DNA of 5,976 bases from Anaerolineae bacterium (GTDB lineage Bacteria; Chloroflexota; Anaerolineae; B4-G1), in contig JAUWOI010000291.1 of assembly GCA_030612185.1 (NCBI GenBank), positions 1 through 5,976 of the forward strand. The letters run 5' to 3'. The position numbers and the translations under genes were made by a program. The notes below the pieces were generated by a model. It did not search any database. It was not told the origin of the DNA and saw only the letters and a list, made by a program, of their open reading frames with translations. Below are positions 1 through 5,462 of the stretch, piece by piece. Position 1 is the first letter of the stretch; every line of letters begins with the position of its first letter.

Positions 1-735
1 CTGGGCGAAACCATCGCTGATAGCCATCTGTGCCTGGTGCTGCTTGGCAGCCAGGGTGACGGGGAAGGGAGAGCCAGAGTAGGCCCAGGAGAAGAGGTAC
101 CATGGGGCCACCAGAAGTGTGAACAGGAACAACGAATGCCAAGGGACACGGCGCTGTCTAATCAAGAGATCCACCCCCACCACCACTGCCACCAGCACTC
201 CGTCGGCACGGGTGAGAGTAGCCAGAGCAGCCAGGGCTATGGCCCCACTGTATCGTTCCCCCGCGTGGAGGGCAAACGCACCCAGAACCAGCATCACATA
301 AAAGCAGGTTTCTGCGCCGAAAGTGCTGATCATTAGAGGGAAAAAAGGAAACAGCACCGCCGCGACCAGCCCGGCCAGAGGCTCTTTCCACCGTTGTCCG
401 ATGAGGTAGAGAAATCCTCCGCCCAGCGCCAGACTGAAAGCACTGATCAGGTTGCTCAAGTGAGGCAGGTCCGACCAGAGGTAACCCAACCCTGCCAGCA
501 GGAGGGTGTAGAGCGGGGTAGTAGTGCTCAACACACGCTCGCCCGAATTGTAGACGAAGCCCAGGCCGGAGCGGAGGTTCTCGGCGTAGCGGAAGGTGAT
601 AAAGGGGTCATCGTAGGCCCAGGCATGGAATAAGGAGAACTGAGCAAAGCCGATGCCTAGGAATAGCATTGGAAGAAACCAAGAAATGGCTTGCGGGGTT
701 TCGACAGACCGATCGGCACTGTGCATATCATTCAT
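1..735 (-). CDS. Polytopic membrane glycosyltransferase, GT39/AftB-like (N-terminal part, runs off left edge)
   Basis: Reading the minus strand from the ATG at 735 gives 245 residues with no stop, so the C-terminal half lies beyond the window. After a short polar N-terminus there is a membrane helix (about residues 17-40), then a loop with an Asp-Asp pair at 42-43 (YDDPFITFRYAENL), SGERVLSTTTPLYTLLL, a Glu in GAETCFY (152), TRADG at 175-179 and APWYLFSWAYSGSPFPVT near 210-227. Between these lie several hydrophobic segments. This layout is typical of GT-C fold enzymes that use polyprenyl-phosphate sugars and act on the outer membrane face, such as mycobacterial AftB-like and GT39 proteins. The Asp pair is the expected catalytic or metal site. 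The gene follows the CARDB hydrolase by 18 bp. The start is uncertain: the ATG at 735 has no Shine-Dalgarno sequence, while the in-frame ATG at 726 has a weak GAG nine bases upstream. The family is fairly sure; donor and acceptor are unknown. Confidence 0.85.
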   Translation of the reverse strand, partial: MNDMHSADRSVETPQAISWFLPMLFLGIGFAQFSLFHAWAYDDPFITFRYAENLRSGLGFVYNSGERVLSTTTPLYTLLLAGLGYLWSDLPHLSNLISAFSLALGGGFLYLIGQRWKEPLAGLVAAVLFPFFPLMISTFGAETCFYVMLVLGAFALHAGERYSGAIALAALATLTRADGVLVAVVVGVDLLIRQRRVPWHSLFLFTLLVAPWYLFSWAYSGSPFPVTLAAKQHQAQMAISDGFAQ

Positions 736-757
736 CTCTATACTGCATCATCATCAT
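728..757 (-). other. (ATG)4 mini-ORF bridging the CARDB hydrolase and the glycosyltransferase
   Basis: On the minus strand, four tandem ATG codons start at 757 and open a nine-codon frame (MMMMQYRDE) that ends in TGA at 730-728. In another frame the same bases give three consecutive TGA stops (756-748) that end the hydrolase gene, which shares a reading frame with the glycosyltransferase. The mini-ORF stop is one base from the in-frame ATG at 726 of the glycosyltransferase. It could be a leader that hands ribosomes on, or just a chance trinucleotide repeat. Confidence 0.3.
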
Positions 758-2322
758 CCCTCGTGGACGATCAACGGCAGGAAGAACTGTTCCTTCGCCA
801 CTAACACTACGCCGTGCGCCTCGTTGTTATCCTCGTTCCCTTCGCTTATCTCATCTCCCGGATCCACGATAACCCGCACCGCGTGAGCGCCGGGCGTCAC
901 GTTCGACCAGGTCATCGTGACTTCCTGCACCCCAGCGCAGCCCGCAACCGTCTCACTGATAACATGGTCGGAACCTATTTGGTACCCATCACCATCCAGG
1001 AAGCGGATGCTGACCGGCTGCGTAATGGCGACGTTGCCGATGTTGGAAATACGCGCCCGCAGGGTAACGGTAACGGTCCTCGTTGGAGAATGGGGAACGG
1101 GCCCCATCTGCCCCACGTCCACGGCGAAGAGGTCCACTGTGGGTGAAATAGACGCAGTGTAAGCACCGAAGTCGGTACCTAACTGCATTGGGTCCAGCGT
1201 GAGGGGATCAAACAAGGCACCGCCGTAACTCGTATCATCCAAACTGTACCACAGCCATCGCTGCACCAGCCGATTCTCATCGGCCGCGTAGCCCAGGTTC
1301 GGATCGCTCGCTGTGAGCAGGAAATCGAAGGTATCGTACATGAAATCTCGCGCCCGCGCCTCGTCAAAGGGATCTCCCCCCGAGTCATAGTACAGTGTCC
1401 CATAGTAGGGGAGTAACGTCCCGTGCTCGCTGATAATCAGAGGGGTATCTCGATAACCGCGATCCTGCATCCACTGCCGAAATTGCACGATCCGGTTCTG
1501 GAAGATATCCAGGCGATCAATGTCGTCCAACGTATACAGTATCCCGTGATCGGCAGCGATACCGGGTGGTATCTCGGCCCCCCAACAGGAACCCGGGTAT
1601 GCCGTACAACTGGCCTCTCGCAAAATGAAAGTATGGATGTTCCAGGCATCCGTCGGCAAAGGTTTGCCATAGAGTGAGGTGTAGGTATCGAGCACGATGT
1701 CCAGGTATTCCATCCGCAGTGGCGTTGGCTGGACAATGCCGCCGACGGCCACGTGGGCGGTGGGGTCGTGTGCTTTGATATAACTGTAGGCGTCGTGATA
1801 GGCCTGAGCATACTCCTGAGGCAGCACGTTATCCTGGTAGATGCAATCGGGCTCATTGCCGATTAGCCACAAGGCTCCCGGATTGGCAGCAATCCGACCC
1901 GCTAGTAGGGCCCCTGAAGGCGAGTATCCACTGTCACTCACACGCAGCATCTGAACGTACTCCATCCCTCCCGGTCGTGGTGGGTTGGCTTGAGTTCCCC
2001 AATTCACGTACCAGCCAAGGTTGATAGACGAAACGCTGTAAGACACCACCGAGTGACATGTCTGTCCCACCCCGAAGCGACAGTTGGGATAGTTGCCGGT
2101 ACCATTGGTGGTCTGCGTCGGAGCAGCAATGCGTGCAGTAGACTCCGGCTGTGCGACAACCGGCCCCTTTCCCAAGGCTCCAGCGTCGTTGCCGAGGAAG
2201 AAAACGACGAGGACCAAGGCCCCCACGGCCAGAAAACCGGATAAGGCAGAGCGTGCAATCCTGCCGCCGCCCATCAGCGGCAAAGCATGCTCTTCTGGCC
2301 TGCTCGGATCAGGCAATCTCAC
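754..2322 (-). CDS. Secreted glycoside hydrolase (TIM-barrel, Asl1/GH128-like) with C-terminal CARDB domain
   Basis: The 522-residue product begins at a GTG with GGAG eight bases upstream and overlaps the stop of the preceding hydrolase by four bases. A hydrophobic helix at about 24-43 is a signal peptide or anchor, with possible Ala-Gly-Ala cleavage near 47-49. The catalytic module spans about 78-385. LGWYVNWG (102-109) and a GNEPD motif (Glu157) suggest the acid/base, and LIISEHG (Glu299) the nucleophile, of a retaining clan-A barrel; WYVNW followed by EYVQMLRV recalls the Asl1-like glycosyl hydrolase core. Residues 395-510 form a CARDB-type beta-sandwich (ISNIGNVAITQPVSIRF, then EGNEDNN), usually a cell-adhesion or spacer domain. 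The protein ends FFLPLIVHEG, a tag related to those of its neighbours. Cys pairs at 81/89 and 239/246 could form disulfides outside the cell. ATG codon 17 (position 2274) is an alternative start that keeps the signal. Substrate unknown; exact CAZy family uncertain. Confidence 0.87.
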   Translation of the reverse strand: MRLPDPSRPEEHALPLMGGGRIARSALSGFLAVGALVLVVFFLGNDAGALGKGPVVAQPESTARIAAPTQTTNGTGNYPNCRFGVGQTCHSVVSYSVSSINLGWYVNWGTQANPPRPGGMEYVQMLRVSDSGYSPSGALLAGRIAANPGALWLIGNEPDCIYQDNVLPQEYAQAYHDAYSYIKAHDPTAHVAVGGIVQPTPLRMEYLDIVLDTYTSLYGKPLPTDAWNIHTFILREASCTAYPGSCWGAEIPPGIAADHGILYTLDDIDRLDIFQNRIVQFRQWMQDRGYRDTPLIISEHGTLLPYYGTLYYDSGGDPFDEARARDFMYDTFDFLLTASDPNLGYAADENRLVQRWLWYSLDDTSYGGALFDPLTLDPMQLGTDFGAYTASISPTVDLFAVDVGQMGPVPHSPTRTVTVTLRARISNIGNVAITQPVSIRFLDGDGYQIGSDHVISETVAGCAGVQEVTMTWSNVTPGAHAVRVIVDPGDEISEGNEDNNEAHGVVLVAKEQFFLPLIVHEG

Positions 2323-3800
2323 GGATTGTACTCCAGGTAGATGGGACTGCCGCCCACGAGAATGGTGATTTGACCATCGGCCACGCCGTCATCCCCGTCG
2401 TCGAGCCACGTCTCATTCCCAGACTTGTCCATCACACGTAACGTCTGGGCCTGCACAGTCAACGGGAGTGAGGGGTCATCATCGGGATCGTATTGCGTGT
2501 CATCCTCCGTCCAAACCACATCCAGCCGCCGCCCACACACCTGGAACACGTATCCCTCAATCTGCTCGGATCCGGTCTCCGCCAGCGTAAGCGCTCGTTG
2601 ATAAACTGCCCTTTCCAGCATATTGGTCATTCTCTGGAAGACCCAGTAGGAGGGCTTAGGCTGCAGGTTATTATCCAGAAGGCCAGGCAGGCTCGAGTCA
2701 TCTCCGTCACCAATCCTGTACCAAACGATGATCTCCAACCCTGCTGCCATGCCGCGGACGTATCCTTTGATGGTGTAGCGACTCTGCAACTCGTCGCTGC
2801 CCCAATCAGCATTGCTAGCCCAACTAGTCTCAGTGCAGGCAATCGGCACATCCGCGAAACCGTACGCCGCCAGTGTTTGCCGCACATAGTTGGCTTTACC
2901 GATAATATCCGCCCCATAGGATTCCCATTGGGAACGGAACACGGGATAGTAGTGGAAATTCATCACATCGAAGCAATTCTGTCCCTGGCAGGCCGCCAGA
3001 ACGTCATCGAGGAATTGGGAGTCGAAGGGACCGCCCTGCTCCTCAAACCAGTCCAGGGCAAGCCCACCGAAGACCAGATTGGCCTGGGGGTTAGCCGTCT
3101 TGACGACCGGGTAGAGCGCCTGGAGCAACTCGGCGTAGCCTGCACCGTTGTGTCCCCAGTAGCCCCACCCTCCGTGCACGGCGTGGCCGACGTCGGCGTT
3201 GTCCGGTTCGTTGTAGAGTTCGAAGTACCGCACCCGGGGCGAACCGGGAGCATCGTCTACCCCGTCGCCATCATAGCGCTCCACCAGTGCCCCAACGAAT
3301 TCGACCAGGTCAGCCGTGTTAGTCACCGGCCCCTGCTGGTAGACTGCTGCCCAGGAAGGCTGGCCCGCGATAGTTAATATCAATTCGATGCCTTCCTGCG
3401 TTGCGTTCGCCACCGACGAGTCCAGACTGGACCAATTGTAGTTCTCAGGCGTTGCGTTGGTGGACTCAATGCTCGCCCATGAGAGTGGCCTCCGAATCCA
3501 GCGCATCCCGGCATCAACCGCTCGGGTCAGACCGTTGCTGGCATTCAGCGTGCCGTAGAACTGAACGCCGAAAGGAGGAATGCGTGTGTCCCAGCAGTGG
3601 GACACGAGAGGAACGTAGGCGGTGTAGGTCCCATTGGTTGGGGCCAGCACAGAGGTTGGAAGCGCCTCCAGATGCGGAGGCGCAGGTAGCGCATCGGCCA
3701 CCTGTGCCGAACAAGATAGCCCCAGAGCGAGCGCTGCTCCCAATCCAATCGCCGCAGAAAAGATAATGCTCCAAGCCCGACTTGCAAAGATGTTCTTCAT
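2319..3800 (-). CDS. Secreted glycoside hydrolase, clan GH-A (GH39/GH5-like)
   Basis: The product is 493 residues from the ATG at 3800. I chose this start because it opens a classic signal peptide (MKNIFASRAW, a hydrophobic core, then Ala-Asp-Ala at 35-37) and has GAGGG ten bases upstream. The frame stays open to 3920, but that would overlap the upstream gene and bury the signal. After the signal comes TAYVPLVSHCW (YVPLV at 62-66), then the barrel starting FGVQFYG. LYNEPD (Glu198) and ACTETSW (Glu324) fit the acid/base and nucleophile of retaining beta-glycosidases of the GH39/GH5 type. HYYP, IIVWYRIGDG and PSYWVFQRM follow in the expected order. Residues about 405-493 are a small beta-rich domain with DDGDDGVADGQ. 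An acidic loop, DGDGVDDAPGS, may bind calcium. The gene lies 37 bp after the propeller gene and overlaps the next hydrolase by GTGA. It probably acts outside the cell on beta-linked glycan; the substrate cannot be inferred. Confidence 0.9.
   Translation of the reverse strand: MKNIFASRAWSIIFSAAIGLGAALALGLSCSAQVADALPAPPHLEALPTSVLAPTNGTYTAYVPLVSHCWDTRIPPFGVQFYGTLNASNGLTRAVDAGMRWIRRPLSWASIESTNATPENYNWSSLDSSVANATQEGIELILTIAGQPSWAAVYQQGPVTNTADLVEFVGALVERYDGDGVDDAPGSPRVRYFELYNEPDNADVGHAVHGGWGYWGHNGAGYAELLQALYPVVKTANPQANLVFGGLALDWFEEQGGPFDSQFLDDVLAACQGQNCFDVMNFHYYPVFRSQWESYGADIIGKANYVRQTLAAYGFADVPIACTETSWASNADWGSDELQSRYTIKGYVRGMAAGLEIIVWYRIGDGDDSSLPGLLDNNLQPKPSYWVFQRMTNMLERAVYQRALTLAETGSEQIEGYVFQVCGRRLDVVWTEDDTQYDPDDDPSLPLTVQAQTLRVMDKSGNETWLDDGDDGVADGQITILVGGSPIYLEYNP
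2331..2334 (-). promoter_or_regulatory. Ribosome binding site for the GTG start of the CARDB hydrolase
   Basis: GGAG on the minus strand lies eight bases before the GTG at 2322, within the last codons of the upstream hydrolase. Together with the GTGA stop/start overlap at 2319-2322 it supports the GTG start and translational coupling of the two hydrolases. Confidence 0.6.
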
Positions 3801-3810
3801 TGTTATACTA

Positions 3811-3815
3811 CCCTC
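3811..3815 (-). promoter_or_regulatory. Ribosome binding site of the GH39/GH5-like hydrolase gene
   Basis: GAGGG on the minus strand lies ten bases before the ATG at 3800, in an AT-rich 37-bp gap after the propeller gene. The spacing is slightly long but acceptable. It supports the short form, which begins directly at the signal peptide. Confidence 0.6.
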
Positions 3816-3837
3816 ATTGTTAGTTACATTACTCTCT

Positions 3838-4953
3838 CTAGGAGCGCATGACCACCGGCAGATGAACGCGATAGGGCCTCGAGGCAAGCACCCAGATATT
3901 CCCGGCACTATCCGTCGCAATGCCCGTGGGGGCCAGACCCGCCAACGGCATTGGAAAATAGTCCTTGTGGGGATTGCCGCCGGGTATCAAGCGTCCTATC
4001 TGGCCTGCCTGCCACTGGGTGAACCAGAAATGATTGTCGGCATCCGCCACAAGACTGGTGGGCAGGCTACCAGACGGCGAAAGGTTGTACGGGATGACGA
4101 TGGGGAAGGTGCCGTATACATAACGGCTGATCCGGTTCCCCGCACGTTCCGTGCCCCACACCTGGCCGGAGCCATCCAGCACCAGTGCATACGGTTCGTC
4201 CGGCAAATCGGAAACAGGACTGGAGATATGCACCCAACTATCGGGCGGCGTGAAGCGGGTCACCCAATCGTTGGCCGTCTGCGCGAAGTAGACGCTCGTC
4301 CCAGCGACCACGATGCCATAAGGCCGGCCGCCGCTGAGCGAAGAGGTAGAATACTCCGTGACGGCATAATCGTCGGTGGAGGTGATCACCAGGCGAGCAA
4401 TCTGGTCCGCCATCATCTCCGTAAGCCAGATACTTCCATCAGAAGAGACATAATCCAGGTCGGCGGGATAACTGCCCGCCGTCACCTCAAATTCGTCAAT
4501 CCGCCCCGTCGTCGGGTCCAGCCGTCCGATACGATCACCGCTTGCCTCTGTGAACCAGATGAAGCCTCCGCCCGAAACCAGGTTCAAGGGCCGGCTGCCC
4601 ACCGTAAGAGTGTACTCCCGGAACGCATAGACGTTCGTATCGGTATAGGTCAGCCTGCCGATCCTGTCCGCTCCCGCCTCCGTGAACCAGACCTCCTGGT
4701 GGCCTACGCCAGAAATGACAACCACGTCCCAGGGATTGGCGTTGTCGGTTGGAACAGTGAAGGTGAATACGAAAGATGAGATATCCGGATCGAACTGGTA
4801 GACGAAGGACTCACCACCGGAACTAACAACCGCAGGCATCGCTGACCCGGCCCCTGCCGGCGACTGACTTCCAAGGATAAGCACAAGAACAACGGATAGA
4901 GCAACAACGCTGACCGCTATAAGCACGCACCGCCAAGCTCTAGTACCGATCAT
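3838..4953 (-). CDS. Secreted seven-repeat beta-propeller protein, Vgb (streptogramin lyase)-like superfamily
   Basis: The product is 371 residues from the ATG at 4953. A GTG six bases further upstream is in frame, but AAGGAGG abuts it directly and sits six bases from the ATG, so the ATG is preferred. A signal peptide covers about residues 5-38. The rest holds seven copies of a [V/I/F]-W-F-T-E-x-x-[A/G]-[D/N]-x-I-G-R-L type strand, at about residues 88, 132, 175, 221, 265, 309 and 353, spaced 43-46 residues apart. Copies 1, 2 and 6 are near consensus; 3 and 5 are moderately diverged, 4 is weak and 7 is degenerate, running into a C-terminal VHLPVVMRS. The pattern is that of Vgb/NHL-type propellers, often annotated as streptogramin lyases. 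I see no reason to infer antibiotic lyase activity: the protein is exported and sits among glycosidases, so ligand binding or scaffolding is likelier. The fold is well supported, the function is not. Confidence 0.88.
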   Translation of the reverse strand: MIGTRAWRCVLIAVSVVALSVVLVLILGSQSPAGAGSAMPAVVSSGGESFVYQFDPDISSFVFTFTVPTDNANPWDVVVISGVGHQEVWFTEAGADRIGRLTYTDTNVYAFREYTLTVGSRPLNLVSGGGFIWFTEASGDRIGRLDPTTGRIDEFEVTAGSYPADLDYVSSDGSIWLTEMMADQIARLVITSTDDYAVTEYSTSSLSGGRPYGIVVAGTSVYFAQTANDWVTRFTPPDSWVHISSPVSDLPDEPYALVLDGSGQVWGTERAGNRISRYVYGTFPIVIPYNLSPSGSLPTSLVADADNHFWFTQWQAGQIGRLIPGGNPHKDYFPMPLAGLAPTGIATDSAGNIWVLASRPYRVHLPVVMRS

Positions 4954-5075
4954 GTACACCCTCCTTGATGTAGACCCTCACCAGCATACGCCACAGCGCC
5001 CCGCACGGACCTCACTGCCAATCCACCCTTACGGATGAGGCGCTACTTCCTCCGCATATCCGCTTGCCTCTCTTT
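4954..5075. other. Intergenic gap between the LPEAG gene and the propeller gene
   Basis: This 122-bp stretch is the only sizeable gap. Apart from the ribosome binding site at its left end it holds little that is clear. On the minus strand there is a TTGGCA and, 27 bases later, a TATGCT, too far apart for a standard sigma-70 promoter. Short inverted matches exist (GAGG/CCTC, ATCC/GGAT), but no strong stem followed by a T-run, so I call no terminator. It could be an operon boundary or simply a longer spacer. Confidence 0.4.
4960..4966 (-). promoter_or_regulatory. Strong ribosome binding site of the propeller gene
   Basis: The minus strand reads AAGGAGG, a near-perfect Shine-Dalgarno sequence, six bases before the ATG at 4953. 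It directly abuts the in-frame GTG at 4959, which is therefore too close to be a good start. This site decides the start of the propeller gene and is the strongest one in the window. Confidence 0.85.
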
Positions 5076-5462
5076 CTACGCGCGCCGTCCGACCACCACC
5101 AGGACGAGGAGGCCAACTGCGATCATCGCCGCGCTCAGGTATAGGCGTATGCTCCATCCTCCTGCTTCTGGCAGGATTGGCTGCGACGATGCCTCGGCGT
5201 GGGCTGCAGCGGAAGCAGTTGACGATACCGCCAGGGCAGTAGGAGTGGGCATCGGCTGGGTCGTCGGGGGCGGGCTGGTCGGGGACATCGGAGGCTCTGT
5301 CGGTGTCGTCGGGCCCGGCGTCGGCGTTCGCGTCGGCACCGTCTGCCGCGCTGGGCTCTGCCCCGGCGCGGCCCACAGATCAGGCCCAGTCATCACCGCC
5401 ATCGTCAATATTACAGACAGCACGAGCCAAAACACGGCCTTCTTTTTGCTTATGTTGTTCAT
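5076..5462 (-). CDS. Small secreted Pro/Thr-rich protein with LPEAG sortase-like C-terminal signal
   Basis: The 128-residue product starts at the ATG at 5462, with AGGAG six bases upstream; this ATG shares bases with the TGA of the DUF4012 gene. It has four parts. Residues 1-31 are a signal peptide (MNNISKKKAVFWLVL and hydrophobic core). Residues 37-78 are a low-complexity Pro/Thr/Ser linker (TPTPGPTTPTEPP and similar). Residues 79-95 are Ala/Ser-rich. Then ILPEAGG (LPEAG at 97-101) precedes a hydrophobic helix (about 105-124) and the tail GRRA. Motif, helix and Arg-rich tail in this order match an LPxTG-type cell-wall sorting signal, with Ala in place of Thr. The linker could be O-glycosylated and may serve as a stalk. 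There is no catalytic domain. If no sortase recognises LPEAG, the helix would simply be a membrane anchor. The family is not one I recognise by name. Confidence 0.85.
   Translation of the reverse strand: MNNISKKKAVFWLVLSVILTMAVMTGPDLWAAPGQSPARQTVPTRTPTPGPTTPTEPPMSPTSPPPTTQPMPTPTALAVSSTASAAAHAEASSQPILPEAGGWSIRLYLSAAMIAVGLLVLVVVGRRA

Noticed and set aside
2493..3377. Plus-strand open frame (294 codons) opposite the GH39/GH5-like gene
   Set aside because: It lies wholly within a conserved hydrolase on the other strand and its product shows no signal, motif or domain.
3732..3746. Possible lipobox (GLSC) in the GH39/GH5-like signal peptide
   Set aside because: The -3 position is Gly and the context is not a canonical Leu-Ala-Gly-Cys box; the Ala-Asp-Ala site downstream fits signal peptidase I better.
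3801..3920. N-terminal extension of the GH39/GH5-like protein to an ATG at 3920
   Set aside because: It would overlap the propeller gene by about 80 bases and bury the signal peptide; the ATG at 3800 has its own ribosome binding site.
3634..4779. Long plus-strand open frame (381 codons) opposite the propeller gene
   Set aside because: The product is rich in Arg, Pro, Gly and His with no recognisable domain, and it spans two well-supported minus-strand genes. It is a mirror frame of GC-rich coding DNA.
4981..5040. Promoter-like TTGGCA and TATGCT before the propeller gene
   Set aside because: The spacing of 27 bases is far from the usual 16-18, and no better -35 box sits at the right distance.
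5220..5350. GTCGG-rich repetitive DNA that could be taken for a structured repeat
   Set aside because: It is explained by Pro/Thr/Ser codons of the linker in the LPEAG protein; there is no regular repeat unit with spacers.
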